DNA of 64,000 nt from Syngnathus acus (lineage: Eukaryota > Chordata > Actinopteri > Syngnathiformes > Syngnathidae): assembly GCF_901709675.1 (NCBI RefSeq), contig NC_051091.1, positions 8,652,967 to 8,716,966 of the forward strand. Reading direction: 5' to 3'. The notes under the pieces were generated by a model that had not been told where the DNA came from, ran no database searches, and saw only the letters and a list, made by a program, of their open reading frames with translations. The position numbers were made by a program, and so were the translations under genes. This document shows positions 38,801 through 49,534 of this stretch, in pieces; positions within the stretch are counted from its first letter, which is position 1; every line of letters starts with the position of its first letter.

Positions 38801-41800
38801 ATTTTCTTTGTCACACAGCAGTTTTGTTCTACAAAGCCTGACGGAAAAAGAATTTGTTTCTCAGGAAACATCACACTGACATTGATGGAGGTGCTCACAT
38901 TCAAAACTCGTCAATATGACAACGTTCAAGTTGCCTTATTTCCTCCCGCTACGATCAGATGCAGGGAGTGAAATGACAGGTTGGTGCCGGTTTGGGGTGA
39001 GATCTGCTGCCAGAACTCAGCTGGGTTACTGCTCCAGGTTTCAGAGCGAAGCACACCGACATGCCCTGAGGTGTTTGATTCTGGGAGCGGCAGAGGCTTA
39101 ATTTCATGCCGTGCGTGAGTCGTGTGTCAATGTGTTGCTAGGGCTCCCTGTGAGAAGAGTTTGGTATGGATTTTCAATATGATCACGCCTACAACTACCT
39201 TCATCTTTTTATTTATAAGAATCCTTTGTAGAAACCTCAATGTAGTTCAACTAAATTATTTTTGAACTGCGATACTCTTGAGAAATGCAAAGAGCGTGCA
39301 GAGAGATCCTGTTGCCAAACCTAAACGGCAATAAAATAAATGGAATGAGGACTACATTAGTGGCTAATAAATCATGTAGCCTAGCATATCATGTCATAGC
39401 AATCCCCTGGCACCATGCAAATAGGCCCCTGATCAGGTATTACATCACAGCAATCTGATTGAAGGTAGACTAAGTGTTATGATTTGCTAGTGAGGGCAAA
39501 TTCTCATTCCATTGCATCTAACTGGAATGACATAACCGCATAAAACACTTATAATAACATATTTACTTTTTGCACCTAACTGTGACCCTAAAAGTACAAA
39601 CCTAATAGAAAGTGGGTAGATAGAGTACAAGAAATCTCAAGAACTACCTGGACATTAAACATTCTGTCTTAAAAAAGGCAGTGGCGGAGCTAGAGGGTGG
39701 ACCTTGGGGGCACTGCCCTCCCTAAATATGCTTGGACCCCCTCCTTCCAGGTGCCAGATCAGATAATTGACTTTAGGGTATATTCAGATTTTTTTCAGGG
39801 ATTTTTCCTAGATTTTCATCCATCCCAAAAGAAAAAAAATCGTATCCCCGCCAGTGAATAAAGTCAATACATCTCAGTTTTGATAAGAGTGTAATTCAAT
39901 TTTGATTACTATGGTTGTCAGATAGACAACTACGATATTTAGTGCATGACGGCACTAGTGTGAACGCTAGTCCCTCACGATTCGGCATCATTAAGGCACA
40001 ATGGCATCGTCGGTGTGCTCTCTGTGCAGACGGCAAGCTGTTGTTATCTCGACTGAATGACATGATGATTTGATTGGGATGCTCTTTAGTACTTAGGCAA
40101 AAGCAATTGACAACTTCTAATGTGGAGCATCTGTTACATATTTAGATGGAAAATGTGATTTGATACAACACAGAGTGAAAAGCTTTTTCCGGGCAATGTC
40201 AAGTGCTGAAGTGAAGCACAGTGAATGCGGTCTGTCCACCCTTTCGTTCTTTAATGAGCCGTGACCTGCTTACAACGCCCCGGCGAGCTGACCTTTTAAA
40301 GATGTTGGTTATTATAGAAGGTACTCCACTACAGCACATAAACATGATTTAATATTTTGTCTTCTGCACTGCAGTCAAATAAGGCAGCGCTACAAGTGCT
40401 GCGGTTCACAGGAGGAGGACAGGCCCACCAAGGACAAAGGTGAAAAGCCACGGCGGACTTACTTGAACTGCTGGTGTTCCCGAGAACTGCGGATTTTGGA
40501 GGAAAACCTCTCGGAGAGTTTGTCTAAACTGCGGGAGTATTCCAGTTCGATCTCTGCCTTGCGGCGGAAAAACTCCTGCAGGTCCTGCAGCAACTGGATG
40601 CGTGATTCCGATTGTTGCTCCAAGCATTTGAACTGCTCCACCAATTGGTTACGGATTTCTGTCCAAGAAAAACACAAAACATAAGAGTCATCTTGCGTCC
40701 TTTGGCTAATTTCAGTTCAGTTCTATTCTGTCAACTGAGCATATAAATGCCTTCGGCCCGGCTACTAATACTTCACTTCGTAGAAAGAAAAACAATAAAT
40801 ACATGAAATAGTCCTTTGAAATGACAAATTTAAAGATGGTGGTAATTACACTGTTTGCCTATAATGAACTGTAGAAGTAGGGCAACACTTCTAATTTTAA
40901 ACCGTAATACAGGTTATAAAATATCCTCCCATGCATAATTGAAAATAAAAGAAAGCCTACTCATTTAACATGTGAGATGTAATGAGAAGCGTATGTGCTT
41001 GGTGGAGTAAAATTTCTCCTCAAGAGGAACCTGATGCTGCCCCGCAGGCAGGCTGCAGCTTCGTATGCCAGTGGGAACCCACCCGAGAAACCTGAACCCA
41101 CTTTGCAGCCGCAATCACTGATCCCGTCCCAGAAAGGTCCATTTTGCAGAACAAAACCTCCTGTACTAAGAAGTAGATAGTCTTTTGCTATCACATAAAC
41201 CATACTTATAATTTTTAAATAATGCTAGTAATTTAATAAATTAAACAGAAAATACACCTCCAAGGCAGTGGGATTCATTTTTTTTTTTTTTTTAATATGA
41301 ATATTACGCGTTTCTACGCGGCAAGCAGAAGTGACCCATGTTGATGAGGGTGTCATTTTGGTCAGCCAAGCCCTCCCGTGGATAAACGCAGGCTAGGAAG
41401 AAGCTTGTCATTTGAGGTGCAACAGTGAGGCTTGCCGCCTGTGATGTTCAGCTCGGAGTAGCCGGCTTCAACCCTGCGGTTAACCACCGTCCCAGCCCGC
41501 TTTTTAATGCGAGGGGGCCTCCCTTATCCCTTCACAACTTTGCAGTACTACATGAGACTCTCCGGGGATGCAACATCACAGCTTCCCAGGAATCCCTCCT
41601 ATTCCCACAAGTGATCTATTCCCCGCTTGGGTTTTATTCTCCAAAGAAGCCAAAGGGAAAATGTGACGGTGGTGAAGCCAGAAAACAAGCCACAACAAAA
41701 AAAAAAAAAGGGAACTCTGAACTACCAGCTGCAGCGCAACATTTAACACAACGTTGGAAAAATAGGTCACTCACACTAAAAAGTGTGTTAGAAATCCTGA

Positions 41801-44800
41801 GCCAGTGTGGAGAATGATCCCCAGATCTTCATTGGTTGCGGTTTCGACAAAGTGCCGAATGTTCGCTGCTTGTCCCTAAAGTGTGCTTTGCAATAATGAT
41901 GGCAGCACTTCAACTACAACTAAAACACCCAAGAGGGAGGAGTCGTCAACATGATTTCTAAATTTGTTTAAATAACATATCAATATAGATGGAGATGACC
42001 CTATTAAATGTACCTAAAGCTTCTCTGGGGAATGAAAAATCAATCAAAGTTGCTAATTCATCAATTCATAATTTAGTTGACTCTAAATGATCTAAGTATT
42101 CAAAAGGAGGCCTCATTGAATTTGCACAAACATTTGAAGTTGTTGATTAAGCTGCCTGCTATGTGGCTTGCTGTGTTTCTGTTTTGAGATGGAGCCATCT
42201 GCTATCTGTTTGGTGGCAAAAGGGGGGAGGGAGGATAGAAGGAGACTGGTGAGGTTGAAAGTTGCCTGAACTGTGCTGTAGATCAGAAAAAAAAAATCGT
42301 CCATCTATTTATTTGATTATAGAATATATTTTTATTTGATAACCTGCCCCCTTTTTGTCCAACACCTGCTCCACAACAATGTTTCCTTGATAGAGGCAGG
42401 AAATGGTGGACACTGGTCTCCTCATAGAACAGGAAGACCTTTGGAAACAAAGGCAGGATGTATCAACTCCATGACCTTTGACTTTCAAGGACGAGAATCT
42501 TGTATTGGCATCTGCATCAGTGTCGTGGTGGCCTTTGAATTGTTTTGCTTTTCTTCTCGCGGATGTCAGAAGAAATGATAAAAGTGATCAGCTTATCATC
42601 ATAAAACCAATGAAGGTAGTTCAGTGGCAATGAAGTAATAGATTTTTAGTGTGACAATAAGATACTGTCAAATGTCAAGAACAAAATCACAATCCAGAGC
42701 TTTGATGATTAATAGAGAGCACGCAGCGGCATCATTCAACAATGCTTTGTACTGAGCCAAGCAAAACAAAAGTGCTGCATTTTTAATCACTGATGAGTCA
42801 ATTAGACATGACTTGAACGAAACACAAAGTTACCTCACTACAAAGATATCTTTTAATAATTTGAGTTTGAAACAAAAGCCTACCAATAGGAGTCTTTAGA
42901 GTTTTAGTAAAGTGAACACCGACTCAATGAGTTTGTTTTTTTTCCTTCACCTCCAACATAATTTCACTCCACCACTCCCCGACTTATAAACTTATTTTAT
43001 GGCAGTCAATAATGGCGGGGTGTGTAATTAAACATAGCCTGCTCACACTATGAAGGTGTTACGAAGGTGACACTTTGAACTGGAAGTCATTCATTCAATT
43101 TCCATGATTTCAAAAAAAGTGAAAAAAAGACTCAATTATTCTACGGAAAGACTTCAGAAATACGCAAACACATAAGAGACAAGCAACCCTAAGCCAAATT
43201 CACCATTTTAATCCTCAACTCAGCACTGCGGTTTCTGAGCTTTACACTGCAGAGTAAAATTCACATGAAAAAGACGCCACAGATGCAAGAGCAACCTTTA
43301 ATTCACTTTCTGCACCTCCTCTAACCAATCTGACAATACGAGTCTTTGAGCTAATCCTCTACTTCTCTGGTCTGTTTTTAATCCCACCATGATAAAAGCA
43401 ATGTTGGATTGACAAAGGGCTGCACATTGACGTGTCACTCCATCATTAGCTGCCGAACGTGCTCTCGAAGATAAAACCGACCGAGACCAAATCAATGGGC
43501 GGCAAGAGGTGAGCATGTCAGCTAATCTTTGGCCTTTCCTCATTAGCGGATGCGTGATGAACTTATTGGCCTTAAAGTATTGCAGTATTGCCTTTAATTG
43601 TATGGCTTTTTGGTGCAAGGGCAGAAGAATCCGCCTCGATTTTCCACCCGGGCTGCTTCACATTGATTTTTTCTCGTCGGAAACGTCAGCGCGTTAGCAC
43701 GTTACATGAGCCCGATGCTTCAGGGAACCTCGTGTGTGAGCCAAAACCCGGAACACGCCCCGAAGCTGTCCATCACCGCTGTATCCAGGATGTAGCTCAG
43801 CATGTCGCCATGGTAACGTGGGTGTGCACCAGTCCCCTCGGGAGCATTTTATTGGAGAAGAGATGGTGTGTCTTACAAGGAGCGGTGGCAGCATCGCATG
43901 AAAAGTCACATGTGAGTCGAAATGTGGAAACAGAAAAGAAATCATCTACTTCTATTTCAACACCAAAGGCAGAAGAAAATTACATATTGATGGAAATGTT
44001 AAATGATTTTTGAAAAGTAACAACTAAAAATGTGAATATGGTGAAGCCTTCCTAGTGCAAGTTTGTATGTCAAAGCATCTAGTTAACTTTAATAGGCTGT
44101 GGATACTATCTCAAGCAACTCGATTACAGTAGCTAATTACCGACCGTAATTAGCAGGTAGTTAATTAACAGGCCATTTCGTTAATCACCACCAGCGCTCA
44201 AAATCTGCTCCTCTTGTTGACTAAAACAGTAATAAAAAGATCAATAAAAAAAACACACACACGCAACAATCTACTTTATTTACTAGAATTCAAACCGTAA
44301 CGTATATTTTTCAATATGCTCTGGCATTTAACAGCTTCAATAAAACGATTTATAGAATCCTGGCACTTTATTTGTTGCAGCTTGATCAATTGTCCATAAA
44401 ATGTCCCATTCGGGAACAAAAGCAAGCTGACTAGTTACAACTTAGTTGTAAACTAACATAATTGAATCTAAGCATCGCCTTCAGTGAGCAGCAATGTTGT
44501 CGACTCCTGGCAGAAATGTGTGACGACAAAAAAGAAATAAATAAAAATAAAAATCAGCAAACAAGCACTCTCGAGGCTTCGAGACAAGTCGATGGAATTC
44601 AGCTTTGTAGACTTGTACTGACCTGTCCTGTGTCAAACTTGGGTGTGTGCAGCATTTGACTGTGGATATACGTAAAAGCATGGCCTGAGGGATGTTCAAG
44701 TATTCCTTCAATTTGTAATTTTTTTAACATATTGGGACTATATTTATCTGTCAAAAAGTGCTGCTTATTGTTACCACATAGTTTATAATAAATCAGCAGT

Positions 44801-47800
44801 TGAACAGAATCGTGAAAAGGACTGTGCCCAATTTATGATAAATCACTGTACTTGAATGTTTTGTAATATGTGCTAAGACACCAAAATAATAGACTGACAT
44901 TTTTTCCCCCATCAATGAATACTATCAGAATACTGTCATGTCTAAACAGGCATAGCATATTGTCCGCCCTCTTTGTTGAGTGTGTCAAGGCAAGAGTTTC
45001 CATTATTTAGGAGAGCATTGCCGAAGGGGTGAGAGCACATGAATATATATTGTGCAGATTCGTTTTGAAACTGTGATGCCACAACAGTCATAATGTTGAA
45101 GGAATAAAACAGTTCTTCAGGCAGTGCTCAATGAATTCGTTCTACATAAACAAGTGAAAGTGTGATCATGAACCGACTGGCACCCAAAAATAGAAAGCGA
45201 TTGAAACCACTTGCCGTTTTTTTCTACTTTGTGAATGCTGGCACACAAATTCAAAGATGATTGAGACTGTGTGAATAGCGAATCTTTGTCGTTGACTGAA
45301 AAGGCTGACTATGTGTGGAACAAACATCCAGTTAAATAGCGGCAGCTGCCTTCGTCACACTGAACGCCACAACCGACCGAATGTGACTGAATTATTGCAC
45401 AATCTTCACGGTTATAAAACTAGATTTAATGACTGGCCAATTGTCAGCATCTGCAATTTAAATTTTTAATTTCAGTGGAATGGATTTCATGTTTTGAATA
45501 ATATGTAACTATTTGACATGTCATTTATATCTGTGGCTAAAAAGCCAAGTGTGGAGAGTCTCTGTTGTTCAAACGCACAAGTGCAGCCAGTGAATGGAGC
45601 TACAATGATCAATTATTTTGTGTTTCCAGTTGAATTGCTGAGCAGGCTAAGCAACTCTGGGTGAACTCCAAAACTTTTTTTGACCCCCCCAAAAAAAACA
45701 ATCTGGTCCACCACAGAACTATTTTGCTTGGATATTTGCTAGCTGTTTGGCTAGAGTCCACGCAAGTACGTACATCAGCTGCTCCGTAACAGCAACACAC
45801 CTAAGGTGACATCTCCGCATGCTGTCAGCAAAGTGACCACAGGCTGTCCCCTCTTTGTTAACACAGTAAACTGTGAGCATTTTTATCGGACTCATTAAAT
45901 CCTCTGATCAGCATCATTGCATGCGCAAGGTTAATCTCCCAGCAAAACATTAAAACGCAATAATGGGTCAGAGTGCTGCTGCTCTATGAACTGCAAACGG
46001 AGGCGATAAACCTCGCCCCCAAAAAAAGTGTTTAATATCCCGACAGGCTTTAAAATGGCTTTGCTTTGACGACTTAAGGATTCCTGAAGGTGCCACCAAA
46101 TAATTCCTCTGCCGTTTGTGGAGACCAAGCAGAAAAAATGTCACAAATGAACTGTAAAAGTGTCAAAACATGCTTCCTTGTCAGAAACACGTCTGTGTGT
46201 GTATGCGTGCGTGCGTAAACTACAAACTACAGCACCTTTCACGTTTTACATCAGAGAAGCTGTCTGACTTCAAAATAAAAACATGCAAAGTAACTTGCAG
46301 TCTAATGTAGTTTTACATTTGATTAAAAAGCTTTTTAAAAAATAAATAAATAAAAAAGACACTAGTCCCAGAGGTATAGTGTGCCAGGAAACCTGAGTGG
46401 AGCCAAATTGGACTCCACTCTAATCAAGCAAATGAATGATGGATACAAAAAAAAAAACAGCCAGAAAAAGACAGATAACCGCTGACCTCAAGTGAAATAC
46501 TCTACAATAAAGATGTCCTGGCGCAACTACTTCGAGGTCAAAATAATTAACCCAACCTTGAGCAAATGTAATGCTCAAACTTAAAGAAACAAGCTAGTTT
46601 TTTTTTTTTTTGTGTGTGAATGTTCCATGTGTGAACCCTAACAATGACATCATCCATAATTGTTATACATTTGATCCTTGTTATTTTTAAGGCTAATTTT
46701 GAAAAATTGTAACAAGCGACCTTGAATTTGACACCAGTAAATCAGAGGAAGTGTGTGCAGCTTAAGAGCTAAAATTTAAGTGAGCAGAGCGCTACAGTGC
46801 TACAAGCACACACAATTCCAAACCAGTCACAGTAAACTCGCCTCGTCATTGACATGGAAATGAAAGCTTGAATGGCTTGAATAAGGCCAAGGAGGTTTTG
46901 ACTCTATCATTTTGTTACACTTTACTATGAAGTTCACTTCATGGTGTTCACTTCTACACATTTTTTCTTTGGTCATACCGCTCATGTATTCAGCCTCATA
47001 CATAATAAAGCAAGCTTGTGATCTTGGAATGACCCAATCAATGCCACTCTGATGACAAGGGCCCCTTCTGCCATGTCCACATGAACCATTAAGCCATAAG
47101 TCACAATACGACAGGTGCAATTTCCAATGTGAATTTCATTAGTGTTCACTCGCTGGTTGGTTCATCTCAAACGTGGTCATTGTTGTGAGGAGGTGGAGAG
47201 CCCTCCATGTCTGCAGTCCATGCAAAGCACGAGCGGTGAATGACAAATTATCCATAAATTAAAATCCCCTCATGCCGCTCAAGGACCCTGGCTAATGCAA
47301 ACCGGGCCAAACCGGGTCTGGCATTAAAACAAAAGCGATACATCCAAAGCGTGGCGGTCTCTGAGCTGAATTATTGACGCGTGGATGATCAAAACTGGCC
47401 TCGGGTCAAGCAGTGAAGGGGAAAATAGGATGGATATTGACATGGTGGTGCTTTCTGAAAGAAAATACCCAAGCTCACGCTATGAGATGCTAAAGCTCGA
47501 ACTGAGGGATGATGAGCAAAAGCCCCTGAGCTGGAACATAAATGGAACCATTGGGTTTTAGTCAAGAGACTAAAATTGAAATTGCATCCAAGCACCACTT
47601 GGGGAAAAGCTGGCTCAAGATCACTTCATTCAGAATCATTTCCTATACAATGTCTCCACAAAATAGTATAGGTCATTTTCGGACCCCTTGAAGGGGCTAA
47701 ACCACGATGGTGTTAGGGTGGAGACAAACCCCAATACATTGATTGGACCACAATGGGAACAGATTGGGAAGATCCAAAAAGTTCTGTGGAATGTGATCTT

Positions 47801-49025
47801 GGAAATTTGGCAGGATTCAGGACTAAATTGGGTCAAGAAAATGGTGTCTTATGAAAATATTTAATTTTTGCTTAGAGACGCTAGATTTCAGAAGACTCCA
47901 ACCTAAATCGTCAATACAACACTACACAAACAGCAATGACCCCCCCCCCAAAGCCCTTTGGTAGTTCCTTTGAAATGCATGAGGAGTTATGAAATCCGTG
48001 TCCTCCAAAAATATGGACATATTCAATGTTTCATCGAGAGTGCCGGAATGGGAATTTTTCTGCATCAATATTTAAGATAGTCTTCTGTACTCTTGTCCAA
48101 AAAAAGATTCATGCACAGGTTTTGTCATATATCTATCTGTGGTCAGTCCTTTGCTCCCCCAGTAGTAGTGATGAAAAATTGTGGCCCCTTCCAAATTGCC
48201 CATCCCTGCAGGTCTATATATTGTAGCGCAGTCTTATTTTTCACCACATGAGTCTATAAATATTAAGTGCTATCATACAAACATAAATATAGCGAGAGAG
48301 ATTGCAGGTATCCAAAATTGTTTCCATCCATGTTGGCAATGCAATGTAATAAACACCTTTGATCACACTTGTGCACCTGTTAGTGTCTAACACAAGTTGT
48401 GCCATCAGAATTAATCAGATGACTTCTGAATGAGCTCACAAGGATAAAGCAGTACATGTCAATGAACAAGTCCAAACGGGAACAGAGTTGGGTTATTTCG
48501 TGGCCCACCCAAACCCATTCAGAGCTCTAATGAAATAAAATCTGAGTCACATTTCAGTCACTATTTACAATCATTGACTCAACATTTCCTAAATCAGAGC
48601 TGGAAGCCAAATAGAGGCCCCAAGATGTGGTGAAGAAGGTGCAGCCATGTAGCCACCCTGCTCGTTTCAACACGGGAATTATTTTACCCGGCAACACGAG
48701 CGTGCAGAGGCAGGATCCTAACCACATCGTCATCATACGCCACAAAAATCCAAATGCCTGTGTATGAGTACATGAGAGCATCCATATGCATGAGAGGAAC
48801 ATTTTAGATTTCGGGGTGTGATGGCATTGCCACTGCTTTGGGGAGTGGATGCTTTCATAAAAGTAATGACAACCAAAAGTGCAAGCCACAAGATGTTGTG
48901 TGTATGTGTGCGCGCTTTTTGTCAGCGTGAATGAGCGTGACGTGCGCAAACACACGCTCACCTTTCACTTGGGTCTCGTAGTCCGCAATGATCTCTTTAT
49001 CCTTCTTGAACCTGGATGAGGACAT
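19754..49025 (-). CDS. srgap3: SRGAP3 Slit-Robo Rho GTPase-activating protein 3 (22 coding exons)
   Basis: SRGAP3 (WRP/MEGAP) is a cytoplasmic protein that bends membranes with an inverse F-BAR dimer and stimulates GTP hydrolysis on Rac-type GTPases during neuronal migration and spine formation. Exons 5' to 3': 49025-48962, 40658-40463, 34453-34291, 33439-33377, 31425-31240, 29940-29812, 29253-29032, 28557-28456, 27824-27627, 27504-27420, 26003-25976, 25418-25316, 24347-24287, 23783-23706, 23617-23483, 23034-22929, 22581-22354, 22283-22210, 21079-20899, 20817-20668, 20595-20280, 20200-19754. Total 3315 nt, 1104 aa (human 1099). The tail ending DADKSGTM and the absence of gaps identify SRGAP3 rather than SRGAP1 or 2. 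The start ATG gives [17 protein letters not shown]. Introns 1 and 2 (8.3 and 6.0 kb) hold most of the non-coding sequence. Confidence 0.97.
20899..21079 (-). CDS. srgap3: SRGAP3 exon 19: SH3 domain
   Basis: The exon encodes residues about 741-801: [20 protein letters not shown], then [18 protein letters not shown] and [16 protein letters not shown]. The ALYDY-like AKFDY, the WW pair and the P-x-x-Y end of the ligand groove are all intact. In this family it binds Robo cytoplasmic tails and WAVE1. Confidence 0.97.
21281..21294 (+). promoter_or_regulatory. Weak CTCF-type word in SRGAP3 intron 18
   Basis: ccagtagaggtcag matches 13 of 14 positions of the core CCASYAGRKGGCRS. About one such single-mismatch match is expected by chance in this window, so evidence is poor. 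Confidence 0.2.
22107..22150 (+). repeat. 3' end of teleost (TGGA)n-tailed retroposon
   Basis: gtgaggataagcgattcaga followed by aaatggatggatgg is the 3' tip and tail of the family seen at 15951-16072, on the opposite strand and truncated to about 40 bases. It lies in the intron between SRGAP3 exons 18 and 19. Confidence 0.75.
22354..24347 (-). CDS. srgap3: SRGAP3 exons 13-17: RhoGAP domain
   Basis: Exons 24287-24347, 23706-23783, 23483-23617, 22929-23034 and 22354-22581 (with the end of exon 12) encode the RhoGAP fold, about residues 500-700. The catalytic arginine finger is R542 in [18 protein letters not shown]. The conserved Lys (K581, in [18 protein letters not shown]) and Asn (N654, in [13 protein letters not shown]) that position it are present. 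The GAP should be active. Confidence 0.96.
25131..25320. promoter_or_regulatory. CpG-rich segment with a CRE core in SRGAP3 intron 12
   Basis: In otherwise AT-rich intron DNA, about a dozen CpGs cluster between 25131 and 25240, with TTACGTCA (a CRE/ATF core) at 25203-25210. It abuts the 3' side of exon 12. It could be an internal promoter or enhancer. I see only the composition and the motif, no proof of function. Confidence 0.3.
25976..26003 (-). CDS. srgap3: SRGAP3 exon 11: 28-nt microexon
   Basis: Only 28 nt, entering in phase 1 and leaving in phase 2. Joined to its neighbours it encodes [10 protein letters not shown], identical to the corresponding human residues as I recall them. Without it, exon 10 (phase 1 end) cannot join exon 12 (which needs two bases), so it is required for frame. 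Flanked by a CCTCAG acceptor and GTAAGT donor. It sits in the linker between F-BAR and RhoGAP. Confidence 0.93.
27420..40658 (-). CDS. srgap3: SRGAP3 exons 2-10: extended F-BAR domain
   Basis: Residues about 22-480 form the F-BAR and its C-terminal extension. Signature blocks are [115 protein letters not shown] and [20 protein letters not shown]. All are near-identical in spirit to mammalian SRGAP3, and exon boundaries fall mostly in phase 0. Exon 5 carries the Lys/Arg-rich stretch [14 protein letters not shown], where srGAPs bind acidic membranes. Confidence 0.95.
28635..28934. mobile_element. Non-autonomous hAT-like element (about 300 bp)
   Basis: The ends are inverted: cataggtgtcaaac at 28635 and, at the far end, the complement of cagaggtgtcaaaag closing at 28934. 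The interior carries the words gaccgggggccagatac, gatgtggcccgcgaagac and, near the end, gatatggcctgtgacaaa, which are hallmarks of an abundant teleost non-coding hAT-type repeat. The flanks (gtacagag / gtagagca) look like a decayed 8-bp target duplication. It sits in SRGAP3 intron 7 and encodes no transposase. Confidence 0.75.
28964..28978. promoter_or_regulatory. Palindromic RFX X-box-like site
   Basis: ggttgctaagcaacc is a perfect 15-bp palindrome of the RFX half-site GTTGCY/RGCAAC type. It lies in SRGAP3 intron 7, 30 bases from the end of the hAT-like element and about 50 bases downstream of exon 7. Confidence 0.4.
29997..30025. repeat. (TG)n microsatellite
   Basis: A nearly pure TG run with one TTT interruption, in the intron upstream of SRGAP3 exon 6. 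Confidence 0.9.
30345..30482 (+). repeat. Retroposon fragment in SRGAP3 intron 5
   Basis: In order it carries gagtttgcatgttcctccca, gcatgggttttctccaggta, actgtaaattgtgagtgtg and gtttgtctatatgtgcc. This is the plus-strand layout of the same teleost family (internal part, no tail), with moderate divergence. Confidence 0.75.
30976..31150. repeat. Two-copy 87-bp AT-rich tandem repeat
   Basis: A unit starting at 30976 (gaatatacaattatattcta) is repeated at 31063 (gaatacacaattatattcta). The two copies agree through ttatattctatgtaataaaa, ataataaaataaagttttg and tttaaataatttt, with few differences. Each unit itself contains two related attatattct blocks. It sits about 90 bases upstream (on the plus strand) of SRGAP3 exon 5, in the intron that follows that exon. 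Confidence 0.85.
36548..36561 (+). promoter_or_regulatory. RFX X-box-like site, one mismatch
   Basis: gttgccatagcgac fits the X-box GTNRCC-N2-RGYAAC except for one base. It is in SRGAP3 intron 2. Confidence 0.3.
37480..37493 (+). promoter_or_regulatory. Perfect CTCF core motif in SRGAP3 intron 2
   Basis: ccactagatggcag matches all 14 positions of the vertebrate CTCF core CCASYAGRKGGCRS. With equal base use I estimate about 0.03 such perfect matches by chance in a window this long on both strands. The motif points rightward. Confidence 0.5.
39679..39856. mobile_element. Putative hAT-like MITE (178 bp)
   Basis: The left end is cagtggcggagctaga and the right end, read on the other strand, is cactggcggggatacg, so 11 of the first 14 bases match. 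The flanking octamers aaaaaagg and aataaagt agree at six of eight positions, as a decayed 8-bp target duplication would. The interior has no coding capacity. It is in SRGAP3 intron 2. Confidence 0.55.
43804..43817 (+). promoter_or_regulatory. RFX X-box in SRGAP3 intron 1
   Basis: gtcgccatggtaac fits the RFX consensus GTNRCC-N2-RGYAAC at every position. It is inside a locally GC-richer, CpG-containing segment (about 43620-43860) of an AT-rich intron. Confidence 0.45.
44134..44190. promoter_or_regulatory. Cluster of homeodomain-type sites
   Basis: TAATTA at 44134-44139 and 44147-44152, the palindrome TTAATTAA at 44161-44168 and TTAATC near 44181 all lie within about 55 bases, separated by non-AT sequence. 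Such clustering is typical of developmental enhancers, but AT-rich DNA yields these words easily. Confidence 0.3.
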
Positions 49026-49445
49026 GGTGCTCCTGCTCGTATGGCTGAGAGCCTGCAAGTCGAGCGCTCCAGTAGCTCCGGCTCCGCGTTTCTTGCAGAG
49101 GCTGCAGAACCTTGCGACGTTTCCTCGTTGAACAAAAGCGGCGTGCACTTCGTGTGACAATCGTTGGAATCAATGGAGGGAGAACACTCGGGTCCGATGT
49201 TGCATTGCTCTCTCTTTTTTTTTTTTTTTTTTTTTTTCAATTTAATCCAGCAGCAAGCGGGTGCTGGTGAGAGGAGTTAGAGGGAGAAACAAAAGCCACA
49301 AAGGAGCGGCAAAGTGGACATGTTAAAGGGGGAAATGGTGAGGAGTCAGCTCCCTGTCCCCTGCGTGCGACTATGAAGAAGCTCACATTGATCAGACGCA
49401 GCGCGGCTGTCTGACTAATTGAGCTGCAGGCAATTTAGAGGCGAG

Positions 49446-49534
<89 letters not shown>

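Larger units (their letters stand above)
40659..48961 (-). other. srgap3: SRGAP3 intron 1 (8.3 kb)
   Basis: I find no nested gene. Open frames at 41425-41817 and 43588-44013 lack splice context and family resemblance. The intron holds a perfect RFX X-box word and a cluster of homeodomain-type sites (listed separately), and several A/T homopolymers. Long first introns of neural genes often carry enhancers, which is the likely reason for its size. Confidence 0.6.

Noticed and set aside
41425-41817. 130-codon open frame in SRGAP3 intron 1
   Set aside because: Contains a poly-Lys run from an A homopolymer and has no family resemblance.
43588-44013. 141-codon open frame in SRGAP3 intron 1
   Set aside because: No domain, no splice pattern, overlaps another open frame on the opposite strand. 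Probably a by-product of locally higher GC.
48855-49160. In-frame extension upstream of the SRGAP3 Met
   Set aside because: The frame is open but starts only at a TTG; the first ATG in frame is the conserved [11 protein letters not shown] start.
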